The notes under the pieces are model-generated. The model saw only the letters and a list, made by a program, of their open reading frames with translations, did not search any database and had not been told where the DNA came from. The position numbers were made by a program, and so were the translations under genes. Below, one piece after another: positions 6,880 to 15,321 of a stretch of DNA of 44,682 nucleotides. This DNA comes from CAYZAW01 sp964476505 (GTDB taxonomy: Bacteria > Bacillota > Clostridia > Christensenellales > CAG-138). Location of the stretch: positions 1 through 44,682 of the forward strand of contig CAYZAW010000013.1 in assembly GCA_964476505.1 (NCBI GenBank). Reading direction: 5' to 3'. Numbering within the stretch: position 1 is the first letter of the stretch; each line of letters opens with the position of its first letter.

Positions 6880-8211
6880 ATGCTTTTGGTAGGAAACGGA
6901 CGGCTGCTCACCAGAGACGAAAAGAACACCTATCTGGAACGCGGTGCGGTGGTCACGGAGGGCACGAAGATCCTTGAGGTGGGAGACACCCTTGCCATGA
7001 AAGCCAAATACCCCCAGGCGGAGTATATCGACTGCCACGGCGCGGTGATCATGCCGGGGCTTATCAATGCCCACAGCCATATTTACAGCGCCTTTGCAAG
7101 AGGCCTCTCCATGAAGGGCCATAATCCCACCAATTTTTATGAGATATTAGACGGTATGTGGTGGAAGATAGACCGCAATTTAACGCTGGACGACACCCGC
7201 TATTCGGCCTATCAAACCTATATCGACAGCATCAAAAACGGCGTAACGACCCTGTTCGACCATCACGCCAGTTATTATCAAATAGAAGGCTCTCTGTTTG
7301 AGATCGCAGACGTTGCCCGCACCTTGGGCATGCGCACCTGTCTGTGCTACGAGGTGTCCGATCGGGACGGCAAGGAGAAGTGCGATGCCGCCATCGAGGA
7401 AAACGTGAATTTCATGAACTTTGCCAACAAGCAGGAAGGCGACATGCTAAAGGGCATGTTTGGCCTGCATGCGGCATTTACATTATCGAACGAAACGCTG
7501 GAAAAGTGCGTGGCGGTAAAGCCCGCAGGCCCCGGCTTCCATATCCATATTGCCGAGGGCATGGACGACGTGTACGACTCCCTTCGCAACTACGGCAAGC
7601 GCACCGTCAATCGCCTGCACGATATGGGCATCTTAGGGGAAAAGACCATTGCAGGGCACTGCATCCACATGAGCCCTGCGGAGATGGATCTGTTAAAGGC
7701 AACGGATACCATGGTGGTCAACAACCCGGAAAGCAATATGTCCAACGCGGTTGGTTGCTCACCGGTGCTGCAAATGTACCAAAAAGGCATTCTGTTAGGG
7801 CTTGGCACGGACGCGTACACCAACGATATGCTGGAAAGCTTAAAGGCGGCAAACTGCATCCAGAAGCATAATGCGTGCCTGCCCAACGTGGGCTGGTGCG
7901 AGGTGACGGGCATGCTGTTTTCCGGCAACGCAAAGATCGGCAACCGTTTCTTTGATACCAAGCTGGGCGTGCTGGAAGCGGGCGCGGCGGCGGATATCGC
8001 CGTGTTCGACTATAAGCCGTATACCCCCTTTGACGGCAGCAGCGCGGACGGACATATCATGTTCGGCTTTTCCGGCAAGCAGTGCATACACAACATCACA
8101 AACGGCAAGCTGTTGATGCGCGACAGACGCCTTTTATGCTGCGACGAGGACGCTGTCAACGCCAAAACGCTGGAGCTGACCACCGCCCTTTGGAAACGGT
8201 TGAACGGTTAA
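6880..8211 (+). CDS. ssnA: Putative aminohydrolase SsnA
   Basis: A metal-dependent amidohydrolase of the SsnA family, 443 residues. Zinc-site motifs appear in order: NAHSHIYSAFARGL (HxH, about residues 65-67), FHIHIAEG, AGHCIHM and LGTDAYTND. It starts with a short beta-sandwich half (LLVGNGRLLTRDE) that is completed at the C-terminus (GAAADIAVFDY). A strong AAGGAGG precedes the ATG. SsnA belongs to the set ssnA, ygfK, xdh, hyuA, ygeX, ygeY, ygeW associated with anaerobic purine and uric-acid breakdown in gut bacteria, where it is assigned to hydrolysis of a purine-derived intermediate. Here it is the first gene of a three-gene operon. Confidence 0.93.
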   Translation: MLLVGNGRLLTRDEKNTYLERGAVVTEGTKILEVGDTLAMKAKYPQAEYIDCHGAVIMPGLINAHSHIYSAFARGLSMKGHNPTNFYEILDGMWWKIDRNLTLDDTRYSAYQTYIDSIKNGVTTLFDHHASYYQIEGSLFEIADVARTLGMRTCLCYEVSDRDGKEKCDAAIEENVNFMNFANKQEGDMLKGMFGLHAAFTLSNETLEKCVAVKPAGPGFHIHIAEGMDDVYDSLRNYGKRTVNRLHDMGILGEKTIAGHCIHMSPAEMDLLKATDTMVVNNPESNMSNAVGCSPVLQMYQKGILLGLGTDAYTNDMLESLKAANCIQKHNACLPNVGWCEVTGMLFSGNAKIGNRFFDTKLGVLEAGAAADIAVFDYKPYTPFDGSSADGHIMFGFSGKQCIHNITNGKLLMRDRRLLCCDEDAVNAKTLELTTALWKRLNG

Positions 8212-8231
8212 CGTAATTTGGAGGTACGATC

Positions 8232-11222
8232 ATGTCTGAAAAAATGACACCCATCCCCTTTGACGAACTGATGCGCTGGATTCTTTCGGAGTATAAAACG
8301 CAAGGCTCCGTGTTCGGTGTGGAACGCCCGTTTCGCGCCGCAGAGAAACAGCTGGATATTTTCGGAGAACACATCGAAACGCCCTTTGGCCCCGCAGCCG
8401 GCCCCAACACGCAGCTGGCGCAAAACATCGTGGCGGCTTACTTTGCGGGCGCACGCTTCTTTGAGCTGAAAACCGTGCAGATCATGGACGGGGCGGAGCT
8501 ATCCGCCTGTGTGCCGCGCCCTTGCATTTTGGCGGAGGACGAGGGCTATAACTGCGAATGGTCTACCGAGCTGTATGTGCCGCAGGCCTTTGACGAGTAT
8601 GTAAAGGCGTGGTTCATCTGCAAGCTGCTATCCAAGGAGCTTTGTTTGGGAAACGAGAACGGCTTTGTGTTCAACATGAGCGTAGGCTACGATTACGCAG
8701 GCATTACCAGCCCCAAGATCGACGCGTTCATCGAGGGCTTAAAGAACGCTGAAAACACCGAGGTATGGCAGGCCTGCACGCAGTGGACGCTGGATAACCT
8801 GCGCCTGTTTGAGAATGTGGACGAAGCGTATGTGAAAAACATCAGCCCGCGTGTTTGCACGTCCATCACGCTTTCCACGCTCCACGGCTGTCCGCCGCAG
8901 GAGATCGAGAAGATCGCCTCCTACCTTATCAGCGAGAAAAAGCTGCACACCTTTGTAAAGTGCAACCCCACCATACTGGGTTACGATACCGCCCGCCGCA
9001 CATTGGACAGCATGGGGTACGACTACGTGCAGTTCGACGAGCATCATTTCAAGGAAGACCTGCAGTATAAAGACGCGGTGCCCATGTTCAAGCGGCTGCT
9101 GCTTTTAGCTAAGACCAACGGGGTGGAATTTGGCCTCAAGCTTTCCAACACCTTCCCGGTGGACGTAAAGGCTGGGGAGCTGCCCAGTGCGGAAATGTAT
9201 ATGAGCGGCCGGGCGCTTTACCCGCTCACCATGGAAATGGCAAACCGCATCACGCGTGAATTTGACGGACGCATGCGCATCTCATTTTCCGGCGGCGCGG
9301 ATATGTTCAATATCCATAAGCTGTTTATGGCGGGCATTTGGCCTATTACGGTGGCTACCACCATATTAAAGCCCGGCGGCTATCAGCGCATGGAGCAAAT
9401 GGCGGGCATGCTGGCCCGGCTGGACTTCAAGCCCTTTGACGGCGTATCCGTGGCAGCGGTTTCCGCGCTGGCACATGCGGCGGTAACGGATCTGCATCAC
9501 ATAAAGCCCATCAAGCCCCAGGCATCCCGCAAGCTGGAGGAAAGCGTACCGCTATTGTCCTGCTTTACCGCGCCCTGCAAGGCGGGCTGCCCCATTGGGC
9601 AGGATATTCCCGAGTATGTGGAGCTGGTTGGCAAAAAGAAGCATTTAAAAGCGCTGAAGCTGATCACAGAAAAGAACCCGCTGCCCTTTATCACGGGCAA
9701 GATATGCTCGCACCGTTGTATGCAAAAATGCACCCGCGGCTTTTACGAGGAGCCGGTGCGCATCAGAAACGCCAAGCTGGAAGCGGCGCGGGGCGGCTAT
9801 GAGGCGCTCTTAGGCGAGCTTTCCACACCGGCAATGTTAAGCGACAAGCGGGCGGCGGTGATAGGCGGCGGCCCGGCGGGCTTGGCAGCGGCGTACTTCT
9901 TAGGCCGCGGCGGTATGCCGGTAACGGTGTTTGAGCAGCGGGAAACCTTGGGCGGCGTGGTGCGGCATGTAATTCCCGCCTTCCGTATTTCCGACAACGC
10001 CATCGAAAAAGACGTGGAGTTGGTGCACCGCATGGGCGTGCAATTCGAGCTTGGTGCAAAAGCGCCCTCGGTGGAAAACCTGAAAGCACAGGGCTACGAT
10101 TATGTGCTGTTCGCTACAGGCGCATGGAAGCCCGGAGCGCTTGCGCTTGAGCAGGGCGAGGCCATGAACGTGCTGCACTTTTTAGAAGCCGCAAAGAACG
10201 GCACACTGGTGAATATCGGTAAAACCGTTGTCGTGCTTGGCGGCGGCAATACCGCTATGGACGCGGCAAGGGCGGCAAAGCGCCTGCCCGGCGTGGAGCG
10301 GGTAATGATCGTATACCGCAGGACCCGCCGCTATATGCCCGCCGATGAAGAGGAATTACAGCTTGCCATGCAGGACTGCGTAGAATTCATGGAGCTGTTG
10401 GCACCCGTAAAGCTTATAGGCGGCAGCCTGACCTGCAACAAAATGCGCCTTGGCGCGCCGGATGCAAGCGGCAGGCGCGCGCCGGAGGAAACGGGCGAAA
10501 CCGTAACCGTTCCCTGCGATACGCTCATTGCGGCGGTCGGGGAAAAGGTAGACACCTCCTTATTTATTGAAAACGGCATTGCGGTAACGGAGCGCGGGCG
10601 CGTTCAGGCAGACCCCGTTACGCTGGAAACCAGCGTGCCCGGCGTGTTCGTGCTGGGTGACGCCAACCGCGGCCCGGCTACCGTTGTGGAGGCCATTGCG
10701 GATGCGCAAAAGGTGGCGGACGCCATTCTGCAAAAGCGGGAGCATCCGCCCATCCATCCCAGCGCCGCGATCAGCGCCGAGGAAAGCCGAAGCAAGGCGG
10801 GGCGGTTGATGGAATACCAAAACGCCGCCAAGGAATCGGAACGCTGCCTGCGCTGCAATGTGTCCTGCGAATGCTGCGTGCAGGTATGCCCCAACCGGGC
10901 CAATGTGGCTATCACGGTGCCGGGGTATGAAATGCGCCAGATCGTTCATATTGACCGTATGTGCAACGAGTGCGGCAACTGCAAGAGCTTTTGCCCGTAC
11001 AGCAGCGCTCCCTTCAAGGATAAGTTAACGCTGTTTAGTACCCGGGAAGACTTTGAAAACAGCGATAATCAAGGCTTCCTGCCCATTGGCGAAAAGCGTT
11101 TTACGGTTCGGCTTGCGGGCGAGGAATGCGATGTTGACCTCAATCAGGCGGATACCGGTATCGACAAGGGCGTGGAAGCGGTGCTTTGGGCAATGCTTAC
11201 GAATTACGCCTACCTGCTGTAA
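8232..11222 (+). CDS. ygfK: YgfK-type multi-centre iron-sulfur flavoprotein (annotated elsewhere as putative selenate reductase subunit)
   Basis: A 996-residue, multi-domain oxidoreductase. Residues ~1-430 form a dihydropyrimidine/dihydroorotate dehydrogenase-like barrel. A GltD-like FeS region follows (CKAGCPIGQDIPEY, then CSHRCMQKCTR). The FAD site is VIGGGPAGLAAAYFLGRGG and the NAD(P)H site VVLGGGNTAMDAARAAK. Near the C-terminus CLRCNVSCECCVQVCP and CNECGNCKSFCP form a two-[4Fe-4S] ferredoxin domain. A TGGAGG site sits before the ATG, 20 bases after ssnA. In purine-degrading bacteria YgfK is thought to reduce a purine-derived intermediate or pass electrons to or from the hydroxylase. 'Selenate reductase' is a historical name and should not be taken as function. 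Confidence 0.92.
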   Translation: MSEKMTPIPFDELMRWILSEYKTQGSVFGVERPFRAAEKQLDIFGEHIETPFGPAAGPNTQLAQNIVAAYFAGARFFELKTVQIMDGAELSACVPRPCILAEDEGYNCEWSTELYVPQAFDEYVKAWFICKLLSKELCLGNENGFVFNMSVGYDYAGITSPKIDAFIEGLKNAENTEVWQACTQWTLDNLRLFENVDEAYVKNISPRVCTSITLSTLHGCPPQEIEKIASYLISEKKLHTFVKCNPTILGYDTARRTLDSMGYDYVQFDEHHFKEDLQYKDAVPMFKRLLLLAKTNGVEFGLKLSNTFPVDVKAGELPSAEMYMSGRALYPLTMEMANRITREFDGRMRISFSGGADMFNIHKLFMAGIWPITVATTILKPGGYQRMEQMAGMLARLDFKPFDGVSVAAVSALAHAAVTDLHHIKPIKPQASRKLEESVPLLSCFTAPCKAGCPIGQDIPEYVELVGKKKHLKALKLITEKNPLPFITGKICSHRCMQKCTRGFYEEPVRIRNAKLEAARGGYEALLGELSTPAMLSDKRAAVIGGGPAGLAAAYFLGRGGMPVTVFEQRETLGGVVRHVIPAFRISDNAIEKDVELVHRMGVQFELGAKAPSVENLKAQGYDYVLFATGAWKPGALALEQGEAMNVLHFLEAAKNGTLVNIGKTVVVLGGGNTAMDAARAAKRLPGVERVMIVYRRTRRYMPADEEELQLAMQDCVEFMELLAPVKLIGGSLTCNKMRLGAPDASGRRAPEETGETVTVPCDTLIAAVGEKVDTSLFIENGIAVTERGRVQADPVTLETSVPGVFVLGDANRGPATVVEAIADAQKVADAILQKREHPPIHPSAAISAEESRSKAGRLMEYQNAAKESERCLRCNVSCECCVQVCPNRANVAITVPGYEMRQIVHIDRMCNECGNCKSFCPYSSAPFKDKLTLFSTREDFENSDNQGFLPIGEKRFTVRLAGEECDVDLNQADTGIDKGVEAVLWAMLTNYAYLL

Positions 11223-11251
11223 CGAAGGGTATACGCCGAAAGGATACGAGC

Positions 11252-13870
11252 ATGGCAACATTTTTTGTAAACGGGCAGTCCGTAACGGTTGAAGGGAACC
11301 GATCTCTTCTGCGGTTTTTACGGGACGATCTTAAGCTCACCAGCGTAAAAAACGGCTGCGCGGAGGGCGCTTGCGGCACCTGCACGGTGCTTATTGACGG
11401 CGCTGCAAAAAAAGCCTGCGTGCAAAAGACCGACCGGCTGGAGGGAAAATCCGTTTTGACCGTGGAGGGCTTAAGCGCGCGGGAAAAAGAGGTGTTCGCT
11501 TACGCCTTTTCCGAGGCGGGAGCGGTACAGTGCGGCTTTTGCATCCCCGGTATGGTGATCTGCGCCAAAGGGCTGATCGATCAAGTGCCGGAGCCCTCAC
11601 CTTCGCAGGTAAAGGAAGCCATTAAAAACAACATTTGCCGCTGCACGGGCTATGTAAAGATCGAGCAAGCCATCCTGCTTGCAGCAAAGCTCCTGCGGGA
11701 GGATACGCCCATCCCCGCCGTAAAAACAAACGGCTCCGTGGGCGAATCTCTTCGGCGGGTGGACGTTGAAAAGAAAACGCTTGGCACCGCCAAATATGCG
11801 GACGATCTGTATTTTCCCGGCATGCTCTTAGGCTCCGCTGTTAGAAGCGCGTACCCCAGAGCGCGGGTGTTGGCGATCCATACAGACGCGGCAAAGGCTA
11901 TCCCCGGCGTGATGGCGGTTATTACCGCAGAGGATATCCCCGGCGCAAAAAAGGTAGGACATTTAAAGCAGGATTGGGACGTGCTGGTGCCCGTAGGCAA
12001 GTGCACCCATTACTTAGGAGACGCGATCGTCTTGGTGGCTGCCAAAACGCAGGAGGCGTTGGACGCGGCAAAGGCCGCCGTGCAGGTGGAATACGAGGCG
12101 CTGCCGCCGGTGCTAGACCCAGCAGAGGCGTTACGGGAAGGCGCGCCAACGGTGCATGAGGGCATGGAGGGCAACCTCTTAACGGAGGAGCGGCTCATTC
12201 GCGGTCATGCGAGAGAAAAGATCGCCGCCAGCAAGTACGTTGTAACCAATCATTACAGCGTGCCCTTTACGGAGCATGCGTTTCTGGAACCGGAATGCGC
12301 TGTGGCGGTGCCTGCGGCGCTGGACGAAACCAGACTGGATTACGGCGGTTCTTCGGACTATGCCGTGCATGTGTACAGCGGGGATCAGGGTATTTACCAA
12401 ACCCAAAAGGAATGCGCGGCGGCGCTGGGGCTGGAACCTGATAAGGTGCGTGTAACTGCCATGATGGTCGGCGGCGGCTTTGGCGGCAAGGAGGATATGA
12501 GCGTGCAGCACCATGCGGCGCTGTTGGCGTATCTTACGAACAAACCCGTAAAGGTGGCGCTGACCCGCGCGGAAAGCATACTGGTGCACCCCAAGCGCCA
12601 CGCTATGGAAATGGACTTTACCACCGCCTGCGACGAAAACGGAACCTTAACCGCCATGCAGGCAACGCTTGTTTCCGATACGGGGGCATACGCCTCTCTT
12701 GGCGGGCCGGTGCTGCAGCGGGCGTGCACCCATGCGGCGGGGCCGTATAACTATCAGGATATTGAGATCATCGGGCGGGCGGCATACACCAACAACCCGC
12801 CTGCCGGGGCGTTTCGCGGCTTTGGAGTTACACAAAGCTGCTTTGCCATGGAATGCAATTTAAATCAGCTGGCAGAGCTTGCGGGAATCAGCCCCTTTGA
12901 AATTCGTTACCGCAACGCCATCCGTCCCGGACAGGTGCTGCCAAACGGGCAGATCGCGGACGAAAGCACCGCACTTGCGGAAACCTTGGACGCAGTGCGG
13001 GCGGCATACGAGAAGAACCCCAAGGCGGGCATTGCCTGCGCCATGAAAAACAGCGGCTTGGGCGTTGGCATTCCGGATGTTGGGCGGTGTATCCTTCGTG
13101 TAAAAGGCGGGCGCGTGCATGTGTACAGCTCTGCCGCCTGCATCGGGCAGGGCATGGGCACGGTGCAAACGCAAATGGTTTGCAGCGTAACAGGTCTCTC
13201 CTCAGACACGGTCGTTTACGAAGCGCCGGACACCCACCTTGCCCCCAACGCGGGCAATACCACCGCTTCCCGGCAAACGGTGTTTACCGGCGAGGCGGCG
13301 GCGCGGGCAGCAGAGCAGCTGCTGAGCGATATGCGGCAGGCCGGATCGCTTGCGGCGCTGGAGGGGAAGGAATACTTGGGCGAGTATTCCGGCGTTACGG
13401 ACAAAATGGGCTCCGACAAGCCCAACCCCGTAAGCCATATCGCCTACGGCTACGCCACACATCTTGTGGAATTGGATGACGAGGGGCGTTTATTGAAGGT
13501 GACCGCCGTGCACGATGTTGGGCAGGCGGTGAACCCCACGGCGCTGACCGGGCAGATAGAAGGCGGTGTGGTGATGAGCCTTGGCTATGCGCTTACCGAG
13601 GATTACCCCTTGGAGCAGGGCAAGCCCATGGCAAAATTCGGCACGCTTGGCTTGTTTAAGGCGGATAAAACGCCGCCAATTGATGCCGTTGTTTTAGGCG
13701 CGGCGCTTCCCAAATCGGAACAGCGGCGTTTGGCCTTTGGCGCAAAGGGCGTGGGGGAGATCTGCTCCATTCCAACGCCTCCCGCCGTACAGCTGGCGTA
13801 TTACAACCGGGACGGCGTTTTTCGTACCAAGCTGCCGCTGTCCGGTACGCCGTACAGCAGAAAGAAGTAG
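11252..13870 (+). CDS. xdhD: XdhD-type fused molybdenum hydroxylase (xanthine dehydrogenase family)
   Basis: An 872-residue fusion. Residues 1-155 carry two [2Fe-2S] clusters: CAEGACGTC plus a later Cys, and CGFC with CRCTGY. Residues ~165-872 are the molybdopterin subunit, with GTAKYADD, GGGFGGKED, GAFRGFG and AFGAKGVGE, whose last Glu is the catalytic base of the family. This is the architecture of E. coli XdhD. No FAD-binding subunit gene lies in the window. The start at 11252 (MATFFVNGQ) is preceded by AAAGGA and lies 29 bases after ygfK; an earlier ATG overlaps ygfK without a site. The expected reaction is hydroxylation or dehydroxylation of purines such as xanthine and uric acid. A selenium-dependent cofactor is likely for this cluster type but cannot be seen. 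Confidence 0.9.
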   Translation: MATFFVNGQSVTVEGNRSLLRFLRDDLKLTSVKNGCAEGACGTCTVLIDGAAKKACVQKTDRLEGKSVLTVEGLSAREKEVFAYAFSEAGAVQCGFCIPGMVICAKGLIDQVPEPSPSQVKEAIKNNICRCTGYVKIEQAILLAAKLLREDTPIPAVKTNGSVGESLRRVDVEKKTLGTAKYADDLYFPGMLLGSAVRSAYPRARVLAIHTDAAKAIPGVMAVITAEDIPGAKKVGHLKQDWDVLVPVGKCTHYLGDAIVLVAAKTQEALDAAKAAVQVEYEALPPVLDPAEALREGAPTVHEGMEGNLLTEERLIRGHAREKIAASKYVVTNHYSVPFTEHAFLEPECAVAVPAALDETRLDYGGSSDYAVHVYSGDQGIYQTQKECAAALGLEPDKVRVTAMMVGGGFGGKEDMSVQHHAALLAYLTNKPVKVALTRAESILVHPKRHAMEMDFTTACDENGTLTAMQATLVSDTGAYASLGGPVLQRACTHAAGPYNYQDIEIIGRAAYTNNPPAGAFRGFGVTQSCFAMECNLNQLAELAGISPFEIRYRNAIRPGQVLPNGQIADESTALAETLDAVRAAYEKNPKAGIACAMKNSGLGVGIPDVGRCILRVKGGRVHVYSSAACIGQGMGTVQTQMVCSVTGLSSDTVVYEAPDTHLAPNAGNTTASRQTVFTGEAAARAAEQLLSDMRQAGSLAALEGKEYLGEYSGVTDKMGSDKPNPVSHIAYGYATHLVELDDEGRLLKVTAVHDVGQAVNPTALTGQIEGGVVMSLGYALTEDYPLEQGKPMAKFGTLGLFKADKTPPIDAVVLGAALPKSEQRRLAFGAKGVGEICSIPTPPAVQLAYYNRDGVFRTKLPLSGTPYSRKK

Positions 13871-13886
13871 TCTTTCATAAAAATTA

Positions 13887-13945
13887 AAACAGGAGCGCCA
13901 TCAAACCGGCTGTAACCGGGGGCATGCGCGCTCCTTTGTTTTTGT
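13887..13945 (+). terminator. Intrinsic terminator after xdhD
   Basis: GGAGCGC (13892-13898) pairs with GCGCTCC (13928-13934). An inner CCGG/CCGG pairing is present, and TTTGTTTTTG follows. It closes the ssnA-ygfK-xdhD operon. A-rich sequence on the left side may allow weak termination in the reverse sense. Confidence 0.8.
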
Positions 13946-13963
13946 TATTACCTGTGCTATACT
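13936..13963 (+). promoter_or_regulatory. Promoter of the MFS transporter gene
   Basis: TTGTTT at 13936-13941, 16-base spacer, TATACT at 13958-13963 with an extended -10 (TGCTATACT). The -35 box is made from the T-rich tail of the xdhD terminator. The start codon at 14008 is about 38 bases after the expected RNA start. Confidence 0.55.
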
Positions 13964-14007
13964 GAATGCGGACTTTTCAACACGCCATATCATGCGGAGG
14001 ACATTCT

Positions 14008-15321
14008 ATGAAACAGCAAAACGGTACGCGCTTGGGTGCGTCGCTTTGGTTCCCCATATTGCTATTAGGCTTGGTGGGGCAATTTGCGTGGACCATCGAA
14101 AACATGTACTTCAACGTATTTTTGTATAACACCATCACAGGCGACCCCAACGTGATCGCAACGATGGTGGCGGCAAGCGCGGCAACGGCAACGCTGACCA
14201 CCCTGCTGATGGGGGCGCTTTCCGATAAGCTGGGCCGCCGCAAGGTGTTCCTGTGGGGCGGCTATATCCTCTGGGGCGTTTCCACCATGGCCTTTGGCTT
14301 TATCACAAAGCAAAACATGCAGGCGCTGTTCCCGGCGGCCTCCGCCGCGGCGATGGCGGCGGCTGCCGTGGTGGTGCTGGACTGCGTGATGACGTTTTTC
14401 GGCTCCACCGCCAACGACGCGGCGTTCAACGCCTATGTAACGGACGTGACCAACGAGCACAACCGCGGCCGGGTGGAAAGCGTGCTGGCGGCGCTGCCGC
14501 TGATCTCCATGCTGGTGGTGTTCGGTGGGTTTGACGGCATGACGCAGGCGGGCAACTGGAAGGGCTTTTTCACCATATTCGGCTGCATCGTATCTGCCGT
14601 TGGCGTACTTGCGCTGCTGTTCGTAAAGGAACCGCAAAGCCTGAAGCGAAGCGAATCCGGCTATTTTCAAAACGCCGTGTACGGCCTTCGCCCCTCGGTC
14701 ATTAAGAATAACAAGCTTTTGTATTTGGCATTCTTAGCCTATATGGTGTTTGCCGCAGCCGCGCAGGTGTTCATGCCGTATCTGATCATTTACATTCAGA
14801 ATTACCTGCTGCTGGACGGCTACGCTATCGTGCTGGCAGTGGTGTTAACGGTATCGTCTGCGGTGAGCATCCTTTGCGGCAGGCTGATCGATAAAACCGG
14901 CAAAATGCGGTTTTCTCTGTATGCCGGGGCAGTGATGTGCATTGGCGCGGTCCTCATGTATTTTGCCCGGGGCATGGTGTTCGTGATCGTTGCGGGCACG
15001 GTGCTCATTTCCGGCTTCATGCTGCTGTCTGCCGCCATCGGTGCCGCCGTGCGGGATCATACGCCGGAGGGAAAGGCGGGGCAATTCCAGGGTATCCGCA
15101 TGATATTTGCCGTGCTTTTGCCCATGATCATTGGCCCGTTTATCGGCGCGGCGGTCATCCAAAACAGCAGCGCCACCTATACGGAGCTTGGAGTCGTAAA
15201 GCAAGTGCCAACGCCTAACATCTTTCTCGCGGCGGCAGCGATGCTTGTGCTGTTATTGATACCTGTCATGCTTTACCTGAAAGCGCAAAAACGGGAGGAC
15301 GTGGCATGCAGTACCCATTGA
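14008..15321 (+). CDS. MFS transporter
   Basis: A 437-residue integral membrane protein with about 12 hydrophobic helices. The MFS loop-2/3 signature is present as GALSDKLGRRKVFLWGG at about residues 70-86, and a weaker repeat (CGRLIDKTGKMRF) follows the sixth helix, giving the usual two-half layout. The N-terminus (WTIENMYFNVFLYNTI) resembles sugar-type permeases of the GPH/SLC45-like groups, but the substrate is not determinable. The start at 14008 has GCGGAGG seven bases upstream; a frame extension to 13966 lies inside the promoter. The last 16 bases overlap the following glycosidase gene, which implies that the two products are made together and suggests a glycoside or oligosaccharide substrate. 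Confidence 0.85.
   Translation: MKQQNGTRLGASLWFPILLLGLVGQFAWTIENMYFNVFLYNTITGDPNVIATMVAASAATATLTTLLMGALSDKLGRRKVFLWGGYILWGVSTMAFGFITKQNMQALFPAASAAAMAAAAVVVLDCVMTFFGSTANDAAFNAYVTDVTNEHNRGRVESVLAALPLISMLVVFGGFDGMTQAGNWKGFFTIFGCIVSAVGVLALLFVKEPQSLKRSESGYFQNAVYGLRPSVIKNNKLLYLAFLAYMVFAAAAQVFMPYLIIYIQNYLLLDGYAIVLAVVLTVSSAVSILCGRLIDKTGKMRFSLYAGAVMCIGAVLMYFARGMVFVIVAGTVLISGFMLLSAAIGAAVRDHTPEGKAGQFQGIRMIFAVLLPMIIGPFIGAAVIQNSSATYTELGVVKQVPTPNIFLAAAAMLVLLLIPVMLYLKAQKREDVACSTH

Noticed and set aside
8232..11222. Selenate reductase
   Set aside because: The historical annotation of YgfK. The domain content and the linkage to ssnA and xdhD point to purine catabolism instead.
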